Below are positions 26,112-35,144 of a stretch of 64,000 bases of DNA, in pieces. The position numbers were made by a program, and so were the translations under genes. The stretch spans positions 1 through 64,000 of the forward strand of contig JAUSBL010000040.1 in the NCBI GenBank assembly GCA_030658975.1, given 5' to 3'. Position 1 is the first letter of the stretch. Each line of letters opens with the position of its first letter. The notes under the pieces are model-generated. The model was given only the letters and a program-made list of their open reading frames with translations, had not been told where the DNA came from and ran no database searches. Source of the DNA: Candidatus Latescibacterota bacterium. Lineage in GTDB: Bacteria > Krumholzibacteriota > Krumholzibacteriia > LZORAL124-64-63.

Positions 26112-28675
26112 GGAACACGATCGCAGCGGTGTGGATGGCGGCGCTGATGCTGGCCGCCGTTCCCGCCGCACAGGCTGCGTCGGCGTCCGCCGGCAAGCTC
26201 GACCTCAACCAGGCGTCGCTGGAGCAGATCCGCGGCCTGCCGGTGAGCGAGGAGCTGGCGCGGGCGATCTACGACCACCGGACCTACGTCCGTTTCTTCG
26301 ACAACGTCTACGACCTCATGGAGGTCGCGGGCATGACGCCGGCCGACCTGGCCGCGCTCAAGCCCCTGGTGATGACCCTGCCGCCCGCGCCCACGGACGC
26401 CGGCATGGCCCGCCTGGCCGCCTCCTACGAGCAGGTCAGCGGCTTTTTGAGCCAGGAGGGCGCGAGCGAGGGTCTGGTCGACGAGTACCTCGACCTGATC
26501 CGCGACCCCGTCGACATCAACGGCCTGGACCTGTTCGACCTCATGTCGTTCCAGAACGTGTCGCCGGTGGACGCGAAGGCCATCCTGCGCGCGCGCCAGC
26601 GCCTCGGCGCCTTCGACGACGACCGCCAGCTGCGGCGCAGCGACGGCCTGAGCTACTTCGCCTTCCGCAACATCCGCGACTTCGTCGTCTACGGGGCGCC
26701 GCAGAGCGGCGAGCGGGGCAGCGGGATCCACGGCAACTACCAGCTGCGCTGGTACGACACCCCCTACGTGCTCGACGACAGCGACATCGCCGGCGCGGGC
26801 GGCCTGACCTCCGCCGACGAGATCACGGCCGGCACGCTGCTGACCGAGGGGAACGCCCACCTGACCCAGAAGCTGACGTTGAACCTCGGCGACGGCTTCC
26901 GGGCCGGCGTGCTGACGCACCGCGGCCTGGGCGAGGACTCCTGGCGCGAGACGATGAAGGGCTACTACGGCGTCGACGACCGCCGCTTCGGGGACCTGCG
27001 CCTCAAGCGCCTGTACTTCGGCAACTACCGGGTCGCCTTCGGCCAGGGCCTGATCATGGACAACACGGACTTCATGATGAGCCGCAAGACCGGTTTCGGC
27101 TGGAACAAGCGGCCCATCGGCGTGCGCGGCGACCTCAGCCGCAGCCACGAGTTCGCCCTGACCGGCCTGGCCGCCGAGGCCAGCTACGGCCGCCTGCACG
27201 GCACGATGTTCCTGTCCTGGGACCGCAAGGACGGCATCCTGAACCCTGACGGGACGGTCAACCAGTACATCGTGATGAAGCCGCGGCCGACCGACGACTG
27301 GCTGGGCGACCACCTGGCCTTCGAAGCCGGGCGTTCCTACGCCGTCGGCGCGCTCAAGGACACCCCGACGCTCCTGAAGCGCGACGCCTTCCGCGAGGAC
27401 ATCGTCGGCGGCAACCTGAAGTTCATGCTCGACGACGCCTCCTTCGTGGGCGTGACGGCCTACGAGGCCAAGTACGACCGGGCCTTCGACGCCGACCCGT
27501 CCACCCTGGTCAGCTACTACAGCCTGGTGGACCGCGACCTGCTGGAGGCCCGCGACAGCGAGCTGTGGTCGGGCTACACCAGCGTCGAGCAGGACGCGGC
27601 GGCGGGCACCCGCACCGAGCACAAGTTCCGCCGCGTCTACGGCGCCGAGTTCCAGACGGTCTTCGACAACGTGTCGCTGCAGGGCGAGTACGGCGTGCTG
27701 CAGGACCCGAAGGCCGGCTGGTTCCACGGGAACAGCCCCGACGCCCTGGTCCTGAACGCCTTCGCCCAGTGGGACGACCTGAACCTGCTGGCGCTGTACC
27801 GCGACTACGACCTGGGCTTCGACAACCCCTACAACCGGGCCTTTTCGAACGACAACCGCTACGAGCAGACCCTCCTGGATTCGCCGTTCCGCCTGAACGA
27901 CGACCTCTACTCCTGGCTGGCCGTCAACACGCCGCAGCCGAAGCCCGAGCAGGGCGTCTTCCTGTCCACGCGCTACCGCATCAGCCGCACGCTGATCCTC
28001 AACGGGCTGGAATACGACCAGTGGCAGCGCAAGTCCGACAACGCCGACCTGCAGCGCTACACGGTGCGCCTGGAGTACCAGCCCACGTTCAACCTGCGCT
28101 TCCGCCTGCGGCACCGTTTCAGCAGCCGCAGCGAGACCAACCCCGACGACGTGCGCTGGTTCCGCTCGTGGGAGTCGCGCTTCGAGGTGATCACGCTGCT
28201 GAGCGACATGAACCGCCTGCGCTTCATGTACATGACCAGCAACGTGATGTTCCCGCCGCGGGCGCGCCTCAGCGGCACCCCCGACGGGGGCACGACGCCC
28301 TACGAGGATGACGGCATCCCGGGCGTCGGCACCGCCGGCATGCCGGCCCACGCGTTCCAGGCGATGTACGAGCACCGCCTGTCGCCGGGCGTCTCGCTGA
28401 GCCTCAGCTCCGAGATCTACAACGGCTTCGTCTGGAACTTCGAGGGCAACGAGTTCGTGGTCGTCGACGGCCGGGGTTTCCGCAACTGGGCCAGCATCGA
28501 GAGCCGCGTGTCGGACCGGCTGTTCTTCCAGCTGAAGGCGACGCGGGACCACAACCTCCCGCGGACCTACCTCGACGTGCGCGCCTACCAGGACGCGTAC
28601 GGCGCCGACATCGAGAGCAGCTACGCGCCGCGGGACTGGACGACGTTCCGCATGCAGCTCGACTACACCTTCTGA
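26108..28675 (+). CDS. Outer-membrane barrel with tandem ComEA-type helix-hairpin-helix motifs
   Basis: An 855-residue exported protein from a GTG overlapping the previous stop (GTGA). After a signal peptide (1-23) come two helix-hairpin-helix units. The first, near residues 30-80, has KLDLNQASLEQIRGLP and YDLMEVAGMTPADL. The second, near 137-195, has PVDINGLDLFDLM and DAKAILRARQRLGAF. ComEA-type HhH motifs bind double-stranded DNA outside the inner membrane during transformation. Residues 200-855 are rich in alternating Tyr/Phe/Leu strands and end MQLDYTF, as an outer-membrane barrel does. DNA binding is inferred; similar large proteins exist without known function. Confidence 0.8.
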   Translation: MRNTIAAVWMAALMLAAVPAAQAASASAGKLDLNQASLEQIRGLPVSEELARAIYDHRTYVRFFDNVYDLMEVAGMTPADLAALKPLVMTLPPAPTDAGMARLAASYEQVSGFLSQEGASEGLVDEYLDLIRDPVDINGLDLFDLMSFQNVSPVDAKAILRARQRLGAFDDDRQLRRSDGLSYFAFRNIRDFVVYGAPQSGERGSGIHGNYQLRWYDTPYVLDDSDIAGAGGLTSADEITAGTLLTEGNAHLTQKLTLNLGDGFRAGVLTHRGLGEDSWRETMKGYYGVDDRRFGDLRLKRLYFGNYRVAFGQGLIMDNTDFMMSRKTGFGWNKRPIGVRGDLSRSHEFALTGLAAEASYGRLHGTMFLSWDRKDGILNPDGTVNQYIVMKPRPTDDWLGDHLAFEAGRSYAVGALKDTPTLLKRDAFREDIVGGNLKFMLDDASFVGVTAYEAKYDRAFDADPSTLVSYYSLVDRDLLEARDSELWSGYTSVEQDAAAGTRTEHKFRRVYGAEFQTVFDNVSLQGEYGVLQDPKAGWFHGNSPDALVLNAFAQWDDLNLLALYRDYDLGFDNPYNRAFSNDNRYEQTLLDSPFRLNDDLYSWLAVNTPQPKPEQGVFLSTRYRISRTLILNGLEYDQWQRKSDNADLQRYTVRLEYQPTFNLRFRLRHRFSSRSETNPDDVRWFRSWESRFEVITLLSDMNRLRFMYMTSNVMFPPRARLSGTPDGGTTPYEDDGIPGVGTAGMPAHAFQAMYEHRLSPGVSLSLSSEIYNGFVWNFEGNEFVVVDGRGFRNWASIESRVSDRLFFQLKATRDHNLPRTYLDVRAYQDAYGADIESSYAPRDWTTFRMQLDYTF

Positions 28676-28691
28676 CCGGGAGATCGAGACG

Positions 28692-29981
28692 ATGATGCTC
28701 ACGACCAGGAATCACAGCGCCATCGCGGCGGCGGCCGTGCTGCTCGCGCTGCTGTCGCTCGCCACGCCGCGGCCGGCCGGCGCCGGCCAGGCGCTGAACG
28801 CCGCCTACGGCGACGTCGCGACCTTCCGGCACCCGGAGATCGAAGCGATGTCGGGCACCGGCGCGGCGCTGTTCCGCGGCGGCTTCTCCGCCGTGCTGAA
28901 CCCCGCCATGCTCGGCGAGGCCGCCGGCTGGCGCCTGGATGCGGCCGGCTCGCTGGCCCAGGACCACGAAGACCGCTTCCAGCCCCTCTGGGACAGCTTC
29001 GGCAGCTACATCACCGACACGGCGATCGCCAGCAACCGCAGCCACGACTTCGACTCGGGCTTCGCCCTGTCCGGCCGCGCCCTGCCGCGGCTCGGCGTCG
29101 GGGCCGCCCTGACCAGCCGCTACGACTTCGGCTACGAGTTCCGCGAGGAGGTCCGCGACCCGAGCACCACCGCCGACCCCTACGACCAGATCCTCGAGGA
29201 GCGCTCGGTCGTCGGCGGCGGCAGCCTACGCGACCTGAGCCTGGGGGCGGCCTGGGAGCCCGGCCCGGGCGTCTCGGTGGGCGCCACGGTCCACTACGTC
29301 TTCGGGACCCGCACCCTGGACTTCAACCGGCGCGACGTGCAGGTCCCCGCCGACAGCTACCTGGTCTCCGAGTCGCACGAGGCCGACGGCATGAACGCCA
29401 CCCTGGGCGTGCGCGCGTGCGCGGGCGAGCGCTTCGTGCTGGGCGCGGCCTGGGACACCCCCCTGAAGGTCGAGGGCGACTGGACCACGACCACCACGCT
29501 CGGCGCCGCCGCCCCCGCGGCCGCGGTCGAGGGGGTGTCGGTGCGCTACCCCGGCCGCCTGCGGGCCGGTCTCGCCTACTACCCGCGCTCCGAGCCCCGC
29601 ACCGTCTTCGCCGCCGACGTCGTCTACACCGAGTGGAAGGAGCTGGAAGACAGCCGCGACGCGGCCGCCGGCTCCGGCCTCGAGAACACGATGGACGTGC
29701 AGATCGGCGTGCAGCACACGTTCTACAACGGCGTGCCCCTGCGCTTCGGCTTCCGCCACCTCGACAGTTACGCCGACCGCGAGGCCGGCACGGCGAGCTT
29801 CAACGCGGGCGTGGGCTTCCCCTACGCGGCCGGCATGTTCTCCGTCTCGGCGGAGCTGGGCAAGCTGAGCAGCCGCCAGGAGCACTGGTACCCCTATCCG
29901 GCCGGGTACGCCGTGGCGCCGACGTCGCGCGTGGAGGACAACCGGTTCCGCGTGGGCGCGGGCCTGACCTACGCCTTCTAG
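28692..29981 (+). CDS. FadL/OmpP1-like outer-membrane beta-barrel protein
   Basis: A 429-residue protein with a signal peptide (about 1-32, ending AGAGQ). The ALFRGGFSAVLNPAMLGEAAG segment (key element SAVLNPAML near residue 65) resembles the FadL/PorV amino-terminal hatch region. The rest is amphipathic strands ending VGAGLTYAF, with a C-terminal Phe. FadL relatives pass hydrophobic or aromatic compounds through the outer membrane. It is the fourth gene of the exported-protein operon, 16 bases after the HhH-barrel gene. Substrate unknown. Confidence 0.75.
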   Translation: MMLTTRNHSAIAAAAVLLALLSLATPRPAGAGQALNAAYGDVATFRHPEIEAMSGTGAALFRGGFSAVLNPAMLGEAAGWRLDAAGSLAQDHEDRFQPLWDSFGSYITDTAIASNRSHDFDSGFALSGRALPRLGVGAALTSRYDFGYEFREEVRDPSTTADPYDQILEERSVVGGGSLRDLSLGAAWEPGPGVSVGATVHYVFGTRTLDFNRRDVQVPADSYLVSESHEADGMNATLGVRACAGERFVLGAAWDTPLKVEGDWTTTTTLGAAAPAAAVEGVSVRYPGRLRAGLAYYPRSEPRTVFAADVVYTEWKELEDSRDAAAGSGLENTMDVQIGVQHTFYNGVPLRFGFRHLDSYADREAGTASFNAGVGFPYAAGMFSVSAELGKLSSRQEHWYPYPAGYAVAPTSRVEDNRFRVGAGLTYAF

Positions 29982-30012
29982 CCGGGGGGAAGATCCCCCG
30001 CGAGGAGTGACC

Positions 30013-31758
30013 ATGAGCATCTGCGCCCGTCGCCAGCGGCCCGCGGCCCTGGCCCTGGCCCTGGCCTTCATCCTGCTCGCCGCCGCCGGCTCTCCCGGCG
30101 GGGCCGGGACCGCCGACGCGCAGCAGGGTCCCGTCCGGCTGCACCTGATCTGGACCAACGACGTCCACGGCCACATCGCGCCGGAACCCGCGCGTTTCAT
30201 GAACCCGTCGTTCCCGCCGCCGCTGGGCGGCGGCGCATCGCTGGCGACCTACCTCGCCGGGGTCCGCGAAGAGGCCGCCGCCGCGGGCGAGGCCGTCCTG
30301 GTGGTCGACGTGGGCGACTTCTTCCAGGGCACGCCCGTGGGCTCCAAGACCAAGGGCGACGCCGTCATGGCGTACTTCGAGCAGCTCCGCTACGACGTGA
30401 TCGTGCCGGGCAATCACGACTTCGACATGGGCCGCGACAACACCGAGCGCCTGGCCAACGGCACCCGCATCCCCTTCGTCTGCGCCAACCTGCGCGACGC
30501 CGCGGACGGCGAGATCGTCGACTGGTGCGTGCCCACGCTCATGCTCGAGCGGGCCGGCCTGAAGATCGGCGTCATCGGCATCATCACCACCGGCACCGAG
30601 CACATGTCCTTCCCGGCGAACATCGAGGGCCTGATCTTCGATCCCATGGTGCCCGCCATCGAGACCTGGCGCGACCGGCTGCGGGCCGACGGCGCCGACC
30701 TCATCTTCCTGCTGATCCACGAGGGCCTGCCCTTCGACCCGCAGGAGGGCTGGCGGCGCATCGTCGGCGGCGGCGAGGCCGAGACCGGCCAGGCGGAGTC
30801 CCAGGGCGGGGCGTACGGCACGGTGACCGGCGGCGCCATGAACCTCATGGAGATCGTCAACGCGGTGGAGGGCATCGACGTCGCGGTGGGCGGGCACACG
30901 CACCGCGGCTACGAGCAGCCCTGGATCGATCCCATGACCCACACGCTCTGCTTCGAGAGCTTCGGCAACGGGTCGAGCGTGGGCCACGCCATCCTGAAGA
31001 TCGACCCCGTCACGCGCACGCTGCTGGGCTACGAGAGCCCGCACGACCGCGGCGTCCTGATCACGCTCTTCGAGGACGAGCTGTGGCCCGACCCGGCGAT
31101 GCGGCGGGTCCTGCAGCCCTACATCGCGAAGGCCGACGCGGAGATGGGCAAGGTCGTCGGCAGCTCGGCGGTCAACCTCACGCGCGGCGATCCCGGCGCC
31201 TCCCTGATGGGCAACCTGGTCACCGACGCGATGCGCGAGTACTTCGACGCCGACTTCTCGTTCCAGAACCTCGGCGGCCTGCGCGCCGACGTCCCGGCCG
31301 GAAACATCACGGCGCGCGACGTCTTCAGCGTGCTGCCCTTCGGCAACGAGCTGGTCGTGGTGCGGATGCCGGGCTCCCTGATCCGGACCCTGGTCGAGCG
31401 CAAGGTCGCCGGCGATTCGGGCGGCATCTGCGTCTCGGGCCTCCGCATGCGCTACAACAAGCAGCGCCCCGACGGCGACCGGGTCGTCGAGCTGGAGATC
31501 GCCGGCGCGCCGCTGGATCCCGACCGCATGTACCGGGTGGTCACCACCACCTTCCTCATGGAAGGCAACAGCGGCCTGGACTTCCTGACCACCGTGCCGG
31601 CGCAGGACATCGAGCTGACCCAGATCACGATCGACGCCGCCTTCGAGCAGTACCTGGAGCGGCACAGCCCCGTGCGGCCCCGCGTGGACGACCGCTGGGT
31701 CGAGGACACCGCCGGCGTCCAGGCCCCCTACCTGGCCAGGCCCCCCGCGGCGGACTGA
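30013..31758 (+). CDS. Exported 5'-nucleotidase / UshA-family metallophosphoesterase
   Basis: The 581-residue protein has a signal peptide (about 1-38). Metal motifs are IWTNDVHGHI (near 50), VVDVGDFFQG, PGNHDFDMG (near 136) and VGGHTHRGY (near 297). The C-terminal domain (about 370-560) contains SLMGNLVTDAMREY and FQNLGGLRADVPAG, the 5'-nucleotidase C domain that sets substrate specificity. It hydrolyses nucleotides or UDP-sugars outside the cytoplasm. I chose ATG 30013 with GAGGAG upstream. It is the last gene of the exported operon, so nucleotide salvage is a plausible theme. Confidence 0.92.
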   Translation: MSICARRQRPAALALALAFILLAAAGSPGGAGTADAQQGPVRLHLIWTNDVHGHIAPEPARFMNPSFPPPLGGGASLATYLAGVREEAAAAGEAVLVVDVGDFFQGTPVGSKTKGDAVMAYFEQLRYDVIVPGNHDFDMGRDNTERLANGTRIPFVCANLRDAADGEIVDWCVPTLMLERAGLKIGVIGIITTGTEHMSFPANIEGLIFDPMVPAIETWRDRLRADGADLIFLLIHEGLPFDPQEGWRRIVGGGEAETGQAESQGGAYGTVTGGAMNLMEIVNAVEGIDVAVGGHTHRGYEQPWIDPMTHTLCFESFGNGSSVGHAILKIDPVTRTLLGYESPHDRGVLITLFEDELWPDPAMRRVLQPYIAKADAEMGKVVGSSAVNLTRGDPGASLMGNLVTDAMREYFDADFSFQNLGGLRADVPAGNITARDVFSVLPFGNELVVVRMPGSLIRTLVERKVAGDSGGICVSGLRMRYNKQRPDGDRVVELEIAGAPLDPDRMYRVVTTTFLMEGNSGLDFLTTVPAQDIELTQITIDAAFEQYLERHSPVRPRVDDRWVEDTAGVQAPYLARPPAAD

Positions 31759-31781
31759 TTTCCGCCCGGCGATTCCGCCTC

Positions 31782-31825
31782 AAGCCCGTCCGCCGCCTAC
31801 CGATGTAGGTGTGCAGGACGGGCTT
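31782..31825 (+). terminator. Two-tier hairpin after the 5'-nucleotidase gene
   Basis: An outer 10-bp stem AAGCCCGTCC/GGACGGGCTT encloses an inner 5-bp stem CCTAC/GTAGG with a CGAT loop. No T-run follows, so this may end transcription, stabilise the upstream mRNA, or form a leader for the AAA ATPase gene 71 bases downstream. Confidence 0.55.
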
Positions 31826-31896
31826 CTGCATGTCCGCCCGCCGCCATGAAGACCGACGGGGATCCGGTCCGGCCGGACCAACCGAGGAGACGCTGC

Positions 31897-33144
31897 GTGA
31901 TCGAGCTTAAGACGGGTGTGGTCAACGAGCAGCTGCGTCGCTTTCGTCTGCGCATGAACCGCATGGTCGTGGGGCAGCCCGCCGCCACGGACAGGATCGC
32001 GGACTGCTTCAGCCGCCTGATCGCCGGGATCCACGATCCCGAGCGGCCCCTGCTCACGATGATGTTCCTGGGGCCGACCGGCGTCGGCAAGACCGAGACG
32101 GTGCGCTGCCTGGCCGAGTCCCTGTTCGGCGACCGCCGGGCCTTCACCCGGATCAACTGCCAGGAATTCTCGGCCCACTACAACATCTCCAAGCTGCTCG
32201 GCTCGCCGCCGGGCTACGTGGGCGGCGAGATCCGGCCGCTGCTGGCGCAGGAGAACCTCGACAAGCACCACCTCAAGGCGCTGGAGAAGCGCTCCGGCAT
32301 GATCTGCGAGGACGGCGGCCGGCTGGCCGACATGTACCCGCCCGAGTCGCCGCGCCGCCTGTCGATCGTGCTGTTCGACGAGATCGAGAAGGCCCACCCC
32401 AAGATGTGGAACACCCTGCTGGGGATCCTCGAGGACGGGCACCTGGTGCTGGCGAACAACGAGGAAGTGGACTTCACCGGCTCGATCATCGTGCTGACCT
32501 CGAACGTGGGCAGCCAGGCGATGAACGAGCGCCTCAGCCGCAGCGGCATCGGCTTCCGGGCCGCCGGAGACGATGCGGGCCTGGACGGCGACCTCGAGAC
32601 CGCCGTCACCCGCGAGGCGAAGAAGATCTTCCCGATGGAGTTCCTGAACCGCTTCGACGAGCAGATCACCTACCACACGCTCAAGCGCGAGCACCTCTTC
32701 GAGATCCTCGACAACCAGATCTCCCAGGTGCACCACCGCGCGCTGGGCAGCGCCGAGCCGTTCCTGCTGGAGGTCACCCGCCGCGCCAAGGAGCGCCTGG
32801 TCGAGGAGGGCACCGACCCCGAGTACGGCGCGCGCCCCCTGAAGCGCGTGGTGGAGAAGCGGATCGTGACGCCCGTGTCGCACCACATCTGCAGCGACCA
32901 GATCCGCCGCGGCGACCTCGTCATGATCGACCACGACGGCGACGGCTACGTGTTCATGAAGGAGCCCGGCATCGACTGGGAGCGCGACGAGCAGGCCGGG
33001 CGGGTCACCGCCGCCGGCAAGTGGGCGCGCACGGACCTGGGCGTGCGCGACGACGGCGGCGAGAAGAAGAAGATGGTCGAGGAGGCCGGGCAGGCCGCGG
33101 GGCCGGCGCCCGCCGAAGCCCTGACCGGCGCCGTCATCGATTAG
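31897..33144 (+). CDS. Stand-alone ClpB-D2-like AAA+ ATPase
   Basis: The 415-residue protein starts at a GTG with GAGGAG seven bases upstream. It has one AAA+ module like the second ring of ClpB/ClpC: Walker A GPTGVGKT (59-66), pore loop GYVGGE, Walker B IVLFDEIEK, sensor-1 TSNVGS, arginine finger NRFDEQI and sensor-2 GARPLKR. A D2-small-type domain follows, then a charged tail ending in an Ala-rich stretch. It lacks the N-domain, D1 and the middle domain, and has no IGF loop I can see for ClpP. An unfoldase or remodeller is likely; the target is unknown. Confidence 0.85.
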   Translation: MIELKTGVVNEQLRRFRLRMNRMVVGQPAATDRIADCFSRLIAGIHDPERPLLTMMFLGPTGVGKTETVRCLAESLFGDRRAFTRINCQEFSAHYNISKLLGSPPGYVGGEIRPLLAQENLDKHHLKALEKRSGMICEDGGRLADMYPPESPRRLSIVLFDEIEKAHPKMWNTLLGILEDGHLVLANNEEVDFTGSIIVLTSNVGSQAMNERLSRSGIGFRAAGDDAGLDGDLETAVTREAKKIFPMEFLNRFDEQITYHTLKREHLFEILDNQISQVHHRALGSAEPFLLEVTRRAKERLVEEGTDPEYGARPLKRVVEKRIVTPVSHHICSDQIRRGDLVMIDHDGDGYVFMKEPGIDWERDEQAGRVTAAGKWARTDLGVRDDGGEKKKMVEEAGQAAGPAPAEALTGAVID

Positions 33145-33160
33145 ACAACGCCGCGGGAAC

Positions 33161-33197
33161 GCGAACGGCCGCGCCGTCGATCGGCGCGGCCGTTCGC
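33161..33197. terminator. Bidirectional terminator hairpin
   Basis: A perfect 15-bp stem (33161-33175 with 33183-33197) with a 7-base loop lies between the AAA ATPase gene and the convergent zinc-ribbon gene. A short ATTT follows on the plus strand. Confidence 0.75.
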
Positions 33198-33223
33198 ATT
33201 TCCGGTCGCCCGCGGCTCCCGCC

Positions 33224-33565
33224 TCAGGGCTGGAACAGGATCCGCCCGCAGCTCTCGCAGGACATCACCCGGTTCACGTTGGTCACCGAGGTGAAGGCCG
33301 TCGGCACGTTGGCGAAGCAGCCCGTGCAGTGGCCGTCCCAGACCGGGACCACGGGATTCTCGAACCGCGTCTTGAGCCGCAGGTAGTAGCTGCGGTGGCG
33401 CGGCTCGATCTGCTCCAGCAGGCCGGAGATGTCGCGCTGGATCTTCTCGACGCTCATGGGGAACCCCATCGCCTCGAGCGCCTTCGCCTTCGTTTCGTCC
33501 TGGGCGTCCCGCAGCTGCAGTTCCAGGTTCTGGATCGAGACCAAGAGAGCCAGCTGTCGGTTCAT
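33224..33565 (-). CDS. Small zinc-ribbon protein (CT398-like)
   Basis: A 113-residue protein with an N-terminal helical coiled region (residues 1-65, LLVSIQNLELQLRDA) and a C-terminal zinc ribbon formed by CTGC and CESC, ending GRILFQP. This resembles the C4-type zinc-ribbon domain family (CT398/YbgI-like), of unknown function. The ATG is coupled to the upstream EIIA gene by a 4-base ATGA overlap. The pairing with a PTS EIIA domain is unusual. Confidence 0.72.
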   Translation of the reverse strand: MNRQLALLVSIQNLELQLRDAQDETKAKALEAMGFPMSVEKIQRDISGLLEQIEPRHRSYYLRLKTRFENPVVPVWDGHCTGCFANVPTAFTSVTNVNRVMSCESCGRILFQP

Positions 33566-34029
33566 CCCTGTCCCTCCGTCAAGACCAGGCAGAAATCGGC
33601 GTAGTCGGCGGCATTCAGTGCGGCGTCGCGCATTGCGGCGTCCTGCATCTTGTCGATCAGGACGGCGAGCGAGCGGATGTACTGGTTGCCGGTGTCCTGG
33701 GGCGGCGCGATCAGCATGAAGAAGAGGTGGGTCGGGGCGCCGTCCATCGAGTCGAAGTCCACGCCCGCGCGCGAGCGCGCCACGACGATGATCAGGTTCT
33801 GCGCCGCGAGCGTGCGCCCGTGCGGGAAGGCCACGCCCGGGCCGACGGCGGTGCTGCCCTGGGCCTCGCGGCTCTTGAGCATCTCCAGGATCGTTTCTTT
33901 GTTGGTGATCGGGGAACCGGCGAGCAGGGCGTCGGCCATCTCGGCGAGGACGCCTGTCTTGTCCTTGGCCTGCAACTCCCCGATGAAGCGTGTCCCGGAG
34001 GTGAGTTGCAGGACGTCCTTGATGTCCAT
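33562..34029 (-). CDS. PTS EIIA (PtsN-like) domain protein
   Basis: A 155-residue EIIA domain: MDIKDVLQL at the start, GVAFPHGRT with the phospho-accepting His (near residue 69), and FFMLIAPPQ and LAVLIDKM in the second half. It is the second lone EIIA in the window and more PtsN-like than the one at 21193. ATG 34029 is preferred since AAGGCGG lies upstream and it matches the family's start; in-frame ATGs at 34065 and 34068 are possible. A regulatory function is likely because no other PTS protein is nearby. Confidence 0.87.
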   Translation of the reverse strand: MDIKDVLQLTSGTRFIGELQAKDKTGVLAEMADALLAGSPITNKETILEMLKSREAQGSTAVGPGVAFPHGRTLAAQNLIIVVARSRAGVDFDSMDGAPTHLFFMLIAPPQDTGNQYIRSLAVLIDKMQDAAMRDAALNAADYADFCLVLTEGQG

Positions 34030-34115
34030 GGCGACCGCCTTGTTCTGCGCGATGTTTCCCTGCATCATTGATCCCGGCAAACCTAACCAATAGAATGTTG
34101 TTCCTCAAGGTGCAA

Positions 34116-35144
34116 ATGGGTCCGCGATACGCCGGGAGGCGGCCGGACCGGGAAGGGCGGGGCGTGGAGCCGAACGACGGGGACGCGGGGAACCGCGGGG
34201 AGGGCGTGGTCATCAACGCCGGCAGCGGCCACTGCACGGTGGTCTGCGACGGGCGGGAGATCCCGTGCCGGCTGCGCGGGAGGCTGAAACAGGGGCTGCA
34301 GACCGAGCGGACGCTGGTCGTGGCCGGCGACCGCGTGCGCATCGCCCCGGTGCCCGGGGATCCGGCCATCGCCGTGGTGGAGGAGGTTCTGCCCCGCCGC
34401 AACCGCATCTCCCGCACGTCTTCCAAGCGCGAGCGCGGCCGCCGCGAGCAGGTCATGATGGCCAACCTCGACCAGGTGGTCGTCGTGCAGTCCGTCCGCC
34501 AGCCGGAGCCCTCCGGCGGGCTGATCGACCGCCTGCTGGTCGCGGCCGAGCGCTACGAGGTCGAGGGCGTGCTCTGCCTGAACAAGGTGGACCTGGACCC
34601 GGCCGCCGCCGCCGCTCCCGCCTGGGACCACTACCGCGCCATGGGTTACGTGGTGCTCAGGACGTCCGTGGTGAGCGGCGAGGGGATCGAAGCCTTCCGC
34701 GAACGGCTGCAGGGCCGGATCTCGCTGCTGCTCGGCGCCTCGGGCACCGGCAAGAGCTCGCTGCTGGCCCGGGCCACCGGTCTGGTGCTGCGGATCGGCG
34801 AGGTGACCGCCAAGACCGGCCTGGGAAGGCACACCACGACCCAGACCGAACTCTACCCCCTGGGCAACGGCGGCTTCATCGCCGACACCCCCGGCATCCG
34901 CGGCTTCGATCCCTGGGACGTAGCGCCGATCGAGCTGCGGGACTGGTTCCCCGACTTCACGGCGCCGGCCCAGACCTGCCGCTACGACACCTGCCTGCAC
35001 CGCGACGAACCCGACTGCGGGGTCAAGCGGGCCGTGGCCAGCGGCGAACTGCCTGCCTGGCGCCTCGCCGCTTACCTGGGCATCCTGAAGGACCTGCAGG
35101 AGAGGGACGTCGTGCGGGGGCCTCAGCGCAGGAGGTCGTCGTAG
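34116..35144 (+). CDS. rsgA: Ribosome small-subunit GTPase RsgA
   Basis: RsgA helps mature the 30S subunit through GTP hydrolysis. The protein shows the circularly permuted order: an OB-fold start (VVINAGSGHCTVV), then G4 LNKVDL, G1 LLGASGTGKSSLL and G3 ADTPGIRGF. A C-terminal zinc motif uses the Cys/His set CRYDTCLHRDEPDC. About 342 residues from ATG 34116, which has AAGGTG upstream; GTG 34164 would trim 16 poorly conserved residues and is a real alternative. It is divergent from the EIIA gene. Confidence 0.94.
   Translation: MGPRYAGRRPDREGRGVEPNDGDAGNRGEGVVINAGSGHCTVVCDGREIPCRLRGRLKQGLQTERTLVVAGDRVRIAPVPGDPAIAVVEEVLPRRNRISRTSSKRERGRREQVMMANLDQVVVVQSVRQPEPSGGLIDRLLVAAERYEVEGVLCLNKVDLDPAAAAAPAWDHYRAMGYVVLRTSVVSGEGIEAFRERLQGRISLLLGASGTGKSSLLARATGLVLRIGEVTAKTGLGRHTTTQTELYPLGNGGFIADTPGIRGFDPWDVAPIELRDWFPDFTAPAQTCRYDTCLHRDEPDCGVKRAVASGELPAWRLAAYLGILKDLQERDVVRGPQRRRSS

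Noticed and set aside
21696-26171. A 1491-residue minus-strand open frame
   Set aside because: It lies opposite the lamin-tail and PorV-like genes and has low-complexity Arg/Val/Gly-rich sequence with no motif; GC-rich genes produce such antisense frames.
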